From the NCBI GenBank assembly GCA_964418745.1, contig CAYQMX010000009.1:153009-217008 (forward strand): a stretch of DNA of 64,000 nucleotides, given 5' to 3'. The DNA comes from Scleromatobacter sp964418745. GTDB taxonomy: Bacteria; Pseudomonadota; Gammaproteobacteria; Burkholderiales; Burkholderiaceae_C. A model generated the notes under the pieces. The model saw only the letters and a program-made list of their open reading frames with translations, was not told the origin of the DNA and did no database searches. Each line of letters starts with the position of its first letter. Position 1 is the stretch's first letter. This document shows positions 24,822 to 33,109 of this stretch, in pieces. The position numbers were made by a program, and so were the translations under genes.

Positions 24822-24842
24822 AATGTTCGCAGGGAGAACATT
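24822..24842. promoter_or_regulatory. Inverted repeat AATGTTC-N7-GAACATT, probable operator
   Basis: A perfect 7-bp inverted repeat with a 7-nt spacer, lying 22 nt upstream of the thiolase start and 160 nt upstream of the divergent HD-GYP gene. The form suits a dimeric repressor of TetR or IclR type acting on the thiolase promoter. The cognate regulator is not in the window. Confidence 0.5.
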
Positions 24843-25002
24843 TATTCGTCCATGAGTCCCCGCCGCGAGGATTTTGCGCGCTTTCGCTGCGCCCCCGCCG
24901 CCGGCGGGGATGCGACCGCTCAAGTCGGGCGACGAAACGGCCGATTCCACCGAGAGAAAGAAACCGGCCGCAAGCGCTGCGGCCGGTACGGGAAATTTTC
25001 GA

Positions 25003-26280
25003 ATGACGACCCCTATCCAAGCGAGCGCCCTGCGCATCGGCATGTTCGTTCACCTGAACGTCGGCTGGATGTCGCACCCGTTCCCGCTGTCGAGCTTCAA
25101 GCTGACCTCGCACGAGCAGATCGAGACGATCCGCTCGCTCGGGTTGGCTCGCCTGACATGGAGCCCGGAGCGCAGCGAGACCGAGCAGCCGGTCGACGAG
25201 GCGCCCGCCGCCGCGGCGACCGACGCCCCGCCGGTCGAGGAAGCGCCGCGGCCGCTGGACGCGCGCCAGCTCGCCAAGCTCGCGCTGCATGCGCAGATGG
25301 AGATCGCCCAGCGCTGCGAGCGCCAGTTCACCGAGGCCTGTCGCGACCTGCGCCGCACCAACGACAAGGTGCTCACCGACCCGGCGCAGGCCAACGCCGA
25401 CGCGCAGCAGCTGGCGCGCGCCCTGCTGGACAAGATGCTGGTCGAGGGCGAGCCTTGCCTGCGCGTGCTCGGCGAGATGGCCAGCGACCGCCACGCCGCG
25501 CATTCGCTCAACGTCACCGTCGTCTCGCTGATGCTGGGTCGCCAGCTGGCGATACCTGCCGCCGTATTGATGGAGCTGGGTGTCGGCGCGCTGATGCACG
25601 ACGTCGGCAAGATCTCGCTGCCCGACCGCGTGCGCCTCGCGCGCGAGGACTTCAACTCCGGCGAGGCCGCGTTGTACCGCGACCACGTCGCCCAGGGCCT
25701 GATCCTGGGCCGCCGCATGGGGCTGTCGGCCGACGCGCAGCTGGTCATCGCGCAGCACCACGAGCTCGCCGACGGCAGCGGCTTCCCGAGCGCGCTGATG
25801 CTGCCGCGCATGTCGCTGCCGGCGCGCATCGTGGCGCTGGTCAACCGCTACGACAACCTGTGCAACGCGGCGTCGCCGGCGCAGTCGATCACGCCGCACG
25901 AGGCCCTGTCGCGCCTGTTCGCGCAGTGCCGCTCGAAGTTCGACGAGACCCTGCTTTCGGGCTTCATCAAGATGATGGGCATCTACCCGCCGGGCTCGGT
26001 GGTTCAGCTCAGCGACGAGCGCTTCGCGATGGTGATGACCGTCAACGCCGCGCACCCGCTCAAGCCGCGCGTGCTGGTCTACGACCCGGCCGTGCCGCTC
26101 GCCGACGCGCTGCACCTCGACCTGGAGAAGACGCCGCAGCTGGGCATCCGCCGCAGCCTGAAGCCGGTGCAGTTGCCGGCGCGCGCCGTCGACTATCTCA
26201 AGCCGCGCCAGCGCATCTCGTACTTCTTCGACGTCGAGAGCACGTCGCAGGAGGATGCGCGGGAAGAGGCGGCGGCATGA
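25003..26280 (+). CDS. HD-GYP domain protein (probable c-di-GMP phosphodiesterase) with DUF3391 N-terminus
   Basis: A 425-residue soluble protein starting at ATG 25003. The N-terminal 60 residues (IQASALRIGMFVHLNVGWM) are the DUF3391 element usual in this group, followed by an Ala/Pro-rich linker (64-86). The HD-GYP domain covers about 145-330. The HD pair is H199-D200 in LMHDVGKISLPD with Lys203, His228 follows, and the GYP loop reads HHELADGSGFP (252-262), with Phe for Tyr. Metal ligands look complete, so activity is likely. It is translationally coupled (ATGA) to a GGDEF/EAL protein, which suggests the two act together. Confidence 0.9.
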   Translation: MTTPIQASALRIGMFVHLNVGWMSHPFPLSSFKLTSHEQIETIRSLGLARLTWSPERSETEQPVDEAPAAAATDAPPVEEAPRPLDARQLAKLALHAQMEIAQRCERQFTEACRDLRRTNDKVLTDPAQANADAQQLARALLDKMLVEGEPCLRVLGEMASDRHAAHSLNVTVVSLMLGRQLAIPAAVLMELGVGALMHDVGKISLPDRVRLAREDFNSGEAALYRDHVAQGLILGRRMGLSADAQLVIAQHHELADGSGFPSALMLPRMSLPARIVALVNRYDNLCNAASPAQSITPHEALSRLFAQCRSKFDETLLSGFIKMMGIYPPGSVVQLSDERFAMVMTVNAAHPLKPRVLVYDPAVPLADALHLDLEKTPQLGIRRSLKPVQLPARAVDYLKPRQRISYFFDVESTSQEDAREEAAA

Positions 26281-28340
26281 CCTCCGCGCTGCCGCTCCTG
26301 TCGCAGGCCGCGGCGAAGGAGTCGTTGTCCGGGCTGCTCGCGGGGCTCGCCGCCCTGGGCCATGCCGCGTGGATCGTCGATGCCGCGCACGGCCACATCC
26401 TGGCCGCCAACGCCGAGGCCGAGGAGCTGCTGGAGCGCAAGGACCTCGAGGGCCTGGACGCCGACGACGCGATCGCCGACCTCGAGGACATGGCCTACTG
26501 GGACGGTGTGCGCTGCGGGGTCGTCGGCGTGCTCGAGAGCGACGCCGAGCTGCACCTGCCCAGCGGGCGCGCCTGCGCCGTCTCGCGCCGGATCGCGCCC
26601 GTCTGGCTGGCCGACGGCACGCCGCTGTTCCTGGTCCAGGTGCGCGACCGCAGCCGCGAGCACCGGGTCGAGGTGGAGCGCGAGACCGCGCTGGCCGAGC
26701 TGCGCGCCACGCTCGAGGCGACGGCCGACGCGATCCTCGTCACCGACCTGACGGGCCGCATCCGCGCCTTCAACCGCCGCTTCGCGCGCATGTGGTCGCT
26801 GCCCGAGCCGGTGCTGCACGCCGGTGACGAGCGCGCCGTGCACGACTGGGTGCGCATGAACGTGATGGACGTCGACGGCTACGACCGCCGGCTGGAGGAC
26901 GTCTACGCGCACACGCTGGCCGAGGCGCACGACGAGATCGCCCTGGTCAACGGCGCCCTGATCGAGCGCCACGCGCAGCCGCAGTGGAGCCATGGCCGCC
27001 CGATCGGCCGCGTATTCTCCTTTCGCGAACGCAACCCGCATCGCGCCGGCGCGCCGCGCGAGCCGGGCAACGACGGCATCGACCAGCTCACCCACCTGCC
27101 CAACCGCACCGGCTTCCTGCTGACGCTGGAGGACGCGCTGCGCTCGGGTCGCCAGAGCGCGGGCTTTGTCGTGCTGTGCGTCGAGTTCAACCGCGACGCG
27201 CTGTTCGGCGAGGGTGGCGACAGCGCCGCCGGCGCGCGCCGGCTGTCCGAGCTCGCCGACCAGGTGCGCGGCGCGATGCGCCAGCCGCACTACTGCGCGC
27301 GCCTGGGCGGCAGCCGTTTCGGCGTGGTGATCGACTACGCCAGCGAGGCCGCCGCCGAGGCCGCCGCGCGCCGGCTCATCGACTCGCAGGAGCGCGCCGG
27401 TGGCGTGCCGGTGGCCATCGGCATCGGCACCTATCCGGGCGCCGGGCTGTCGGCCGACGAGATCGTGCGCCACGTCGAGATCGCGATGCACCGCGCCCAG
27501 CAGGCCAGCCGTTCGGCGTTCGCGGTGCACAAGTTCGGCTTCGAATCCTGGCAGCGCCGGCGCGACCGCGTCGAGGCCGGCCTGCTGCGTGCCGCCGAGG
27601 AGGGCCGGTTCCGGCTCGCCGCGCAACCGCGCTTCGACGCCCGCAGCGGCCTGGCCGTCGCGCTGGAGGTGAGCCTGCGCTGGCGCGACCGCGAGCTGGG
27701 TGAGGTGGCCGCCAGCCAGTTCATGGGCGTGGCCGCGGAGCGGGGCCTGGTGGGCGCGCTCGACGACTGGGTGCTGGAGCACGGCCTGCTGCAGCAGCGT
27801 CGCTGGCGGGCGGCGGGCCATGCGCTGCGCCTGAACATCAACGTCTCCGACTGGCAGCTGACGCAACCGGGCTATGCCCGCCGCGTGGCCGCTGCGCTGG
27901 AGGCCGCCGGCTGCGCGCCGGCGGACCTCGAGATCGACGTCGGCGAATCCGCGCTCCAGGCCGATCCGGACGCCGCGGTCGCCGCGGTGCGCGCGCTGGC
28001 GCGCCAGGGCATCCGGGTGATGCTCGACGGCTTCGGTGTGGGCACCAGCTCGCTGGCCGCGCTGCAACGCCTGCCGCTGGCCGGCGTGAAACTGGACGCG
28101 ACGCTGGCGCAGGCCTGTGCCGGCAGCGGCGCCGAATCGCGCTGGGTGCCGTCGCTGGTGCAACTCGTGCACGCGATGCAACTGGAGGCGCACGCCGTCG
28201 GCGCCGACACCGAGAGCCAGTGCGCGGCCCTGGTCGCCGCCGGCTGCGACGGGCTGCAGGGCCGGCGCCTGGGCCTGTGGATGGAAGAGCGCGCGCTCGA
28301 ATCCTGGTTCAGCCTGCCGGCAGCGCAGGCCCGCCTCTAG
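26277..28340 (+). CDS. PAS-GGDEF-EAL protein with both catalytic motifs degenerate
   Basis: A 687-residue soluble protein starting at ATG 26277, overlapping the HD-GYP stop. Two PAS-like regions (about 15-130 and 140-250) precede a GGDEF domain whose signature is LGGSRFG near residue 345. An EAL domain follows, in which the signature reads LEVSLRW near 462, DDFGTG has become DGFGVG and AEGVET has become AVGADT. The Lys of VKLD and Asn of LNINVS remain. Loss of the second Asp and of the late Glu residues argues against both cyclase and phosphodiesterase activity, so it is probably a c-di-GMP or GTP sensor, perhaps regulating the coupled HD-GYP enzyme. That role is inference. Confidence 0.88.
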   Translation: MTSALPLLSQAAAKESLSGLLAGLAALGHAAWIVDAAHGHILAANAEAEELLERKDLEGLDADDAIADLEDMAYWDGVRCGVVGVLESDAELHLPSGRACAVSRRIAPVWLADGTPLFLVQVRDRSREHRVEVERETALAELRATLEATADAILVTDLTGRIRAFNRRFARMWSLPEPVLHAGDERAVHDWVRMNVMDVDGYDRRLEDVYAHTLAEAHDEIALVNGALIERHAQPQWSHGRPIGRVFSFRERNPHRAGAPREPGNDGIDQLTHLPNRTGFLLTLEDALRSGRQSAGFVVLCVEFNRDALFGEGGDSAAGARRLSELADQVRGAMRQPHYCARLGGSRFGVVIDYASEAAAEAAARRLIDSQERAGGVPVAIGIGTYPGAGLSADEIVRHVEIAMHRAQQASRSAFAVHKFGFESWQRRRDRVEAGLLRAAEEGRFRLAAQPRFDARSGLAVALEVSLRWRDRELGEVAASQFMGVAAERGLVGALDDWVLEHGLLQQRRWRAAGHALRLNINVSDWQLTQPGYARRVAAALEAAGCAPADLEIDVGESALQADPDAAVAAVRALARQGIRVMLDGFGVGTSSLAALQRLPLAGVKLDATLAQACAGSGAESRWVPSLVQLVHAMQLEAHAVGADTESQCAALVAAGCDGLQGRRLGLWMEERALESWFSLPAAQARL

Positions 28341-28501
28341 GCATCCTGCATCCGGTCCTCGCCGCCCAGGTTGGGCGCGACGTCCTCTTCCGGATCGAGA
28401 TCCTCGTCGGCGGGCTCGCCTGCGGGCGCGGCAGGCGCCGGCGCGACGCGCGCGGTGGCGGGCGGCCGGGGCGGCGACGGTGGAGCGGCGGATGGGTTCA
28501 T
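28337..28501 (-). CDS. Small acidic, Ala/Pro-rich hypothetical protein
   Basis: A 54-residue minus-strand ORF from ATG 28501, with GAAAGGA 6 nt upstream, the main reason to believe it. The first half is Pro/Ala-rich and the second half acidic (EPADEDLDPEEDVAPNLGGEDR). It has no domain. Its stop overlaps the stop of the GGDEF/EAL gene tail to tail. It may be a small disordered protein or a chance frame. Confidence 0.4.
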   Translation of the reverse strand: MNPSAAPPSPPRPPATARVAPAPAAPAGEPADEDLDPEEDVAPNLGGEDRMQDA

Positions 28502-28678
28502 GGCGATCCTTTCAGCGGCGACGGCGGGCGCACCGCGTGCACGAATCCTCGCACGACCGGGCCGCGCCACGCGTAGGACAGGCACTACAGGCCATCGGGA
28601 TACCCGCCGGCATCCGCGGGCGGGCGATCGGCGCATGCTCGGGTCGTCCCCTCGCCATCCCCGAAAGCGTCGTTCCCC

Positions 28679-29152
28679 ATGCCCGTCTCCCGCGTCCGCC
28701 ACGTGCAGCCCGAGGCCGCCCCGCGCCTGCATGCGCCCCCCGCGGACCTGCCGGGCCGCACGCTGGACGTCTACGTCGTCGAGGACAACGTCATCGTGCT
28801 CGAGAGCCTGATCGCGGCGCTGGAGGAACTCGCGCCGGTGCACGTGGTGGGGACCGCGGCGGACGAGAGCGTGGCGGTGGACTGGCTGCGCGCCGCCGGT
28901 CAGCGCTGCGACCTGGTCATCATCGACATCTTCCTGCGTTCGGGCTCGGGCCTGGGCGTGATCGCCGCCGCGCGCCGCGGCCGCCCGGACGCCGCCCTCG
29001 TGGTGCTGAGCAACTACGCGACCGACGAGATGCACGCGCGCTGCCTGGCCAGCGGCGCCGACCGGGTGTTCGACAAGTCGCGCGACATCGACCAGCTGGT
29101 GGCCTACTGCATCGCGCTGGCCTCGCGCGAACCGGGTGACCTGGCGCATTGA
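28679..29152 (+). CDS. Stand-alone response regulator receiver protein
   Basis: A 157-residue protein starting at ATG 28679. After a 28-residue leader comes a single REC domain: acidic pair in VYVVEDNVIVLES, phospho-acceptor Asp in LVIIDIFLRSGSG near residue 82, Ser in VVLSNYAT and Lys in VFDKSRDI. There is no output domain, so it probably works in a phosphorelay or by protein contact, like CheY-type regulators. No kinase is adjacent. The FDKS context is typical of REC domains in Burkholderiales single-domain regulators. Confidence 0.87.
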   Translation: MPVSRVRHVQPEAAPRLHAPPADLPGRTLDVYVVEDNVIVLESLIAALEELAPVHVVGTAADESVAVDWLRAAGQRCDLVIIDIFLRSGSGLGVIAAARRGRPDAALVVLSNYATDEMHARCLASGADRVFDKSRDIDQLVAYCIALASREPGDLAH

Positions 29153-29348
29153 CGACGCGCCCAGCGGCGCGCATGCTGGTTGCCCTGTAGTTCTCGTCCT
29201 ACGCCGCAGCCCGGCGCCGCCCGACGCGCAGGCACGCCCGGCCCCTACCGGGCGTTGCCGGTTCGTCGCGCAAACTGAAATCGTCTCTTCCGAGTCGCGC
29301 CGACCCACCCCCGGCCGCGGCGACGAAGCCCCACCTCCAGGAGCCCAC

Positions 29349-29717
29349 ATGTCAGAAACCACGCTGTCCAACCTCACGTCGTCCGAGAACTTCAATCGCG
29401 CCGCCGCCGCCCTCAAGGCCGCCGAGCGCGACGCGCACGCCGCCATCGACACCGCCGTCGACGGCCTGGCCAACGCCTACGGCGAAGCCAAGCCGCTGCT
29501 GTCGCGCATGGGCCAGCGGGCGCGCGACGCCGCGCACGACGGCTACGACGCTGCCCGCGAGCAGGCCGCCGTCCTGCGCGAGCGCAGCCAGCGCGCCGTG
29601 GACTCCACGCGCGGCTACGTGAAGGACGAGCCGATCAAGTCGCTGCTGATCGCCGCGGCCGTCGGCGCCGCCGTCATCGCGCTGGTCGAAGTGGTGCGCA
29701 TCCGCCGCAACCGCTGA
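29349..29717 (+). CDS. DUF883 (ElaB/YqjD-like) membrane-anchored protein
   Basis: A 122-residue protein starting at ATG 29349, with CAGGAG upstream. A long amphipathic helical region rich in Ala, Arg and Asp (residues 15-90) is followed by DEPIKSLLIAAAVGAAVIALVEV, a single C-terminal transmembrane helix, and a basic RIRRNR tail. This is the layout of DUF883 proteins such as ElaB and YqjD, which tether ribosomes to the membrane in stationary phase in E. coli. The gene stands alone. A strong hairpin with T-rich tail follows. Confidence 0.85.
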   Translation: MSETTLSNLTSSENFNRAAAALKAAERDAHAAIDTAVDGLANAYGEAKPLLSRMGQRARDAAHDGYDAAREQAAVLRERSQRAVDSTRGYVKDEPIKSLLIAAAVGAAVIALVEVVRIRRNR

Positions 29718-29735
29718 TCCATCCCGCGAATCGTC

Positions 29736-29755
29736 GCCGGTCGCCGGCGACCGGC
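29736..29755. repeat. 20-bp perfect palindrome
   Basis: GCCGGTCGCC is followed directly by its reverse complement, 19 nt after the DUF883 stop. With no loop it would form only a weak RNA hairpin. It may be an upstream part of the terminator or a protein-binding site. Confidence 0.4.
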
Positions 29756-29776
29756 GCGCGCAAAACGCGGACAATC

Positions 29777-29807
29777 GCGGCCAGGGATTTCCTGGCCGCT
29801 TTCATTT
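29777..29807 (+). terminator. Intrinsic terminator-like hairpin before the DUF1840 gene
   Basis: GCGGCCAGG, loop GATTT and CCTGGCCGC form a 9-bp stem followed by TTTCATTT. It lies 60 nt after the DUF883 gene and 14 nt before the DUF1840 start, so it probably ends the upstream transcript; its closeness to the next start could also make it an attenuator. Confidence 0.6.
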
Positions 29808-29820
29808 GGGCAAGCACACC

Positions 29821-30126
29821 ATGATCTACAAGTTCAAGAGCCAGGCCACCGGCGACCTCATCATGACGCAGCCGGTCGGCGACCGCGTGCTGGCGCTGAT
29901 CGGCAAGTCGGCGACGCCGCAGGGCATCATCGAGGTCGACCAGATGCCGGCGGCCCTCGCGGCGCTGGAAGCCGCCGTCGCCGCCGAGACGCCGCCGCTG
30001 GCCGACGACGGCGACGATGCGCCCGCGGCGCGCGGCGACCGCGTCAGCCTGCGCCAGCGCGTGTGGCCGATGGTGGAGATGATCAAGCGCGCGCTGGCCG
30101 AGAAGCAACCGATCGTGTGGGGATGA
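29821..30126 (+). CDS. DUF1840-domain protein
   Basis: A 101-residue protein starting at ATG 29821. It opens MIYKFKSQATGDLIMTQPVGDRVL, has GKSATPQGIIEVDQMPAALAALEAAV in the middle and ends VSLRQRVWPMVEMIKRALAEKQPIVWG, which is the DUF1840 signature of Betaproteobacteria. It is soluble, with no known function. Its stop lies 7 nt before the phosphatase gene, so the two are probably cotranscribed. Confidence 0.85.
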   Translation: MIYKFKSQATGDLIMTQPVGDRVLALIGKSATPQGIIEVDQMPAALAALEAAVAAETPPLADDGDDAPAARGDRVSLRQRVWPMVEMIKRALAEKQPIVWG

Positions 30127-30133
30127 CCGTCGA

Positions 30134-30826
30134 ATGAGCCATGGGGAAGCGACGCGACTGATCGCGGTGAGGCACGGCGAGACCGCCTGGAACGTCGAGG
30201 CGCGCCTGCAGGGCCAGCTCGACATCCCGCTCAACGAGCGCGGCCACGAGCAGGCGCGGCGCACCGCGCACTGGCTTGCGGAGGACCAGCCCGATGTCGT
30301 CGTCAGCAGCGACCTGGCCCGCGCCCGCGCCACCGCGCAGGCGATCGCCACCTTCAACCGCATCCCGCTCGAGCTCGACGCCGGCCTGCGCGAGCGCAGC
30401 TTCGGCAGTTTCCAGGGCCTGACCCACACCGAGGTGGCCGAACGCTGGCCCGCGCAGTCGCAGCGCTGGAAAAGCCGCGATCCCGAGTTCGCGCCAGGCG
30501 ACGGCGAATCGCTGACGGTGTTCTACGCCCGCTGCGTGGAGGCCGCGCTGCGCGTGGCCGAACGCCACACCGGCAAGACGGTGGTGCTGGTGGCGCACGG
30601 TGGCGTGCTCGATTGCCTGTACCGGGCCGCCGCACGCGTGCCGCTGGACGCGCCGCGCACCTGGTCGCTGGACAACGCGGCGATCAACCGCCTGCTGCAC
30701 ACCAGCTCCGGCCTGACGCTGGTGGGCTGGAACGACACCAGCCACCTGGACATCGGTGCGCCGACGCTCGACGAATCGGCCGATCGCATGCCGGCCGCCG
30801 CGGCCCTGGCCGCGCGCACCGACTGA
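30134..30826 (+). CDS. Histidine phosphatase-superfamily protein (GpmB/CobC-like)
   Basis: A 230-residue protein starting at ATG 30134. The phosphohistidine motif is RHGETAWN near residue 13, with LQGQLDIPLNERGHEQAR, SSDLARARATAQ and the second catalytic His in VLVAHGGVLDCLYR near 157. Length and motifs fit broad-specificity phosphatases often annotated GpmB; true phosphoglycerate mutase activity is not implied. It is followed in convergent orientation by ruvB, with 7 nt between stops. Confidence 0.9.
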   Translation: MSHGEATRLIAVRHGETAWNVEARLQGQLDIPLNERGHEQARRTAHWLAEDQPDVVVSSDLARARATAQAIATFNRIPLELDAGLRERSFGSFQGLTHTEVAERWPAQSQRWKSRDPEFAPGDGESLTVFYARCVEAALRVAERHTGKTVVLVAHGGVLDCLYRAAARVPLDAPRTWSLDNAAINRLLHTSSGLTLVGWNDTSHLDIGAPTLDESADRMPAAAALAARTD

Positions 30827-30833
30827 CCCGGGC

Positions 30834-31922
30834 TCAGAGTTCCGGCGGCAGCCCGAACAGGTCGACGCCGGTGCGTGCCGGCGGCGCCAGCCCCAGGTGG
30901 CGGTAGGCGGCGACGGTGGCGATGCGTCCGCGCGGCGTGCGCTGCAGGTAGCCCTGCTGGATCAGGTAGGGCTCGATGACATCCTCGATCGTGCCGGGCT
31001 CCTCGCCGATGGCCGCGGCGACGTTGTCCAGGCCCACCGGACCGCCGTCGAAACGGTGCACGATGGCCTCCAGCAGCTTGCGGTCCATCACGTCGAAGCC
31101 CTGGGGATCCACATCGAGCATGGCCAGCGCCAGGTTGGCCACCGGCACCGTGATGCGGCCCTGGGCCTTCACGTCGGCGTAGTCGCGCACGCGGCGCAGC
31201 AGCCGGTTGGCGATGCGTGGCGTGCCGCGCGAGCGGCGCGCGAGCTCCAGCGCGCCCTCGGGATCGATCGGCACGCCCAGCAGGCCGGCCGAGCGCGCGA
31301 CGATGCGCGCCAGTTCCTCGGCGGTGTAGAACTCGAGCCGCGCGACGATGCCGAAGCGGTCGCGCAGCGGGTTGGTGAGCATGCCGGCACGGGTGGTGGC
31401 ACCCACCAGCGTGAACGGCTGCAGGTCGAGCTTGATCGAGCGCGCGGCCGGGCCATCGCCGATCATGATGTCGATCTGGAAGTCTTCCAGCGCCGGGTAC
31501 AGGATTTCCTCGACGACCGGCGACAGCCGGTGGATCTCGTCGATGAACAGCACGTCGTTGCGCTCGAGGCCGGTCAGGATGGCCGCCAGGTCCTTGGGCT
31601 TTTCCAGCACCGGACCCGAGGTCTGGCGCAGGTTGACGCCCAGTTCGGCCGCGATGATGTGGCTCAGCGTGGTCTTGCCCAGGCCCGGCGGGCCGAACAG
31701 CAGCACGTGGTCCAGCGATTCGGAGCGCTTGCGGGCGGCGCCGATGAAGATGTCGAGCTGCTCGCGCGCCTTGACCTGGCCGACGTAGTCGTCCAGCCGC
31801 TTGGGCCGCAGCGCGCGCTCCATCGCCTCCTCGTTGGGCGACGTCGGGCCGGGGGCGACGACGCGCGCCGGGCGCGGATCGCGAGCGCCGGCGCCGCTGA
31901 AATCGTCGGTCTGTATGGACAT
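30834..31922 (-). CDS. ruvB: RuvB, Holliday-junction branch-migration ATPase
   Basis: A 362-residue AAA+ protein starting at ATG 31922 on the minus strand. With RuvA it drives branch migration of Holliday junctions. Walker A is LLFGPPGLGKTTLS, Walker B is VLFIDEIHRL, sensor 1 is LVGATTRAGML, and the C-terminal winged helix has GPVGLDNVAAAIGEE and PYLIQQGYLQRTPRGR. The DDYVGQ opening is diagnostic. It is normal in length. ruvA lies upstream on the same strand but a gene on the opposite strand separates the two; ruvC is not in the window. Confidence 0.98.
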   Translation of the reverse strand: MSIQTDDFSGAGARDPRPARVVAPGPTSPNEEAMERALRPKRLDDYVGQVKAREQLDIFIGAARKRSESLDHVLLFGPPGLGKTTLSHIIAAELGVNLRQTSGPVLEKPKDLAAILTGLERNDVLFIDEIHRLSPVVEEILYPALEDFQIDIMIGDGPAARSIKLDLQPFTLVGATTRAGMLTNPLRDRFGIVARLEFYTAEELARIVARSAGLLGVPIDPEGALELARRSRGTPRIANRLLRRVRDYADVKAQGRITVPVANLALAMLDVDPQGFDVMDRKLLEAIVHRFDGGPVGLDNVAAAIGEEPGTIEDVIEPYLIQQGYLQRTPRGRIATVAAYRHLGLAPPARTGVDLFGLPPEL

Positions 31923-32049
31923 GCAGTGATCATAACGGCCCGGAGGGGGCAACGGCGCGCCGCGGCGCCTGCCGGCGGGAGGGCGATCCGTCGCGCGGGG
32001 AACTTCCGGCCCGCCCGGCTTCGAACCGCGCGCGCGTACGATCCATCCC

Positions 32050-32472
32050 ATGAACAAGCCAACGCTTCTTGCCACCCTGCTGCTGGCCGCCGCCGCCGCC
32101 CACGCCCAGGTCACCGTGGACAAGCCCTGGGTGCGCACCACGGTCGCCCAGCAGACCACCAGCGGCGCCTTCATGACCATCACGTCGGTCCGCGGCGGCA
32201 GGCTGGTGGGCGCGAGCTCGCCGATCGCCACCTCGGTGGAGGTGCACGAGACGAAGATGGAGGGCGACATGATGAAGATGCGCCCCGTCGAGGCGCTGCC
32301 GCTGCCAGCGGGCCAGCCCGTGGAGCTCAAGGCCGGCACGTATCACATGATGCTGCTGGGTCTGAAGGCGCAGGTCAAGGCCGGCGACGTCGTGCCGATC
32401 AGCCTGGTCGTCGAGGATGCGCAGGGCCGGCGCGAGACGGTGGACGTGAAGGCCACGGCCCGGCTGAACTGA
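32050..32472 (+). CDS. Periplasmic copper chaperone PCu(A)C
   Basis: A 140-residue protein starting at ATG 32050. A signal peptide (1-19, AHA-QV) precedes a cupredoxin-like domain. The Cu(I) site is visible as VEVHETKMEGDMMKM and, about 20 residues later, AGTYHMMLLGLK, giving the His and Met ligands of the family. PCu(A)C delivers copper to the CuA or CuB site of cytochrome oxidase. It sits on the opposite strand between ruvA and ruvB with no other copper gene nearby. Confidence 0.92.
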   Translation: MNKPTLLATLLLAAAAAHAQVTVDKPWVRTTVAQQTTSGAFMTITSVRGGRLVGASSPIATSVEVHETKMEGDMMKMRPVEALPLPAGQPVELKAGTYHMMLLGLKAQVKAGDVVPISLVVEDAQGRRETVDVKATARLN

Positions 32473-32476
32473 AAGG

Positions 32477-33049
32477 CTAGGACAGCGCCTTCATGGCCAG
32501 CTTGATGCCGTCGCTGACGCCGACGTCCTTGGGCAGCCCCTTGATGGCCATCGCGGCTTCCTTCTCGTTGTAGCCCAGCGCGATCAGCGCCTGCACGATG
32601 TCGCCCTGCGCGTCGCCGGCGATCGCCGCGCCGCTGGCGGCCAGCTCGGGCCCGAGCTTGCCCTTGAGCTCGAGCAGCAGGCGCTCGGCGGTCTTCTTGC
32701 CGATGCCCGGCACCTTCTGCAGCCGCCCGCCCTCCTGGCGCGCGACGGCGCCGGCCAGGTCGCTCACCGACAGCCCCGACAGGATGCCCAGCGCGGTGCG
32801 CGGCCCGACGCCCGAGATCTTGATCAGCAGGCGGAAGGTGGCGCGTTCCTCGCCGGTGAGGAACGCGAACAGTTGGTGGGCGTCCTCGCGCACGATCAGG
32901 TGCGTCAGCAGCGTGGCGCGCTCGCCCAGGGCGGGCAGGTTGCAGAACGTGCTCATCGGCACGTCCACCTCGTAGCCGACGCCCTGGACGTCCAGCAGAA
33001 CCTGCGGGGGCGTTTTTTCCGCGACGATGCCCGTGAGACGACCGATCAT
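32477..33049 (-). CDS. ruvA: RuvA, Holliday-junction recognition protein
   Basis: A 190-residue protein starting at ATG 33049 on the minus strand. It opens MIGRLTGIVAEKTPPQVLLDVQGVGYEVDVPM (OB fold), has the double helix-hairpin-helix segments KISGVGPRTALGILSG and VPGIGKKTAERLLLELK, and a C-terminal UBA-like domain ALIALGYNEKEAAMAI that contacts RuvB. RuvA tetramers hold the junction while RuvB pumps DNA. It is divergent from phoH with 60 nt between starts, which must contain both promoters. Confidence 0.97.
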   Translation of the reverse strand: MIGRLTGIVAEKTPPQVLLDVQGVGYEVDVPMSTFCNLPALGERATLLTHLIVREDAHQLFAFLTGEERATFRLLIKISGVGPRTALGILSGLSVSDLAGAVARQEGGRLQKVPGIGKKTAERLLLELKGKLGPELAASGAAIAGDAQGDIVQALIALGYNEKEAAMAIKGLPKDVGVSDGIKLAMKALS

Positions 33050-33109
33050 GCGGCGATTATCGGTTCGACCGACAATCCGCTGTCCTCCAACGAACCGAAC
33101 CCGGATCCC

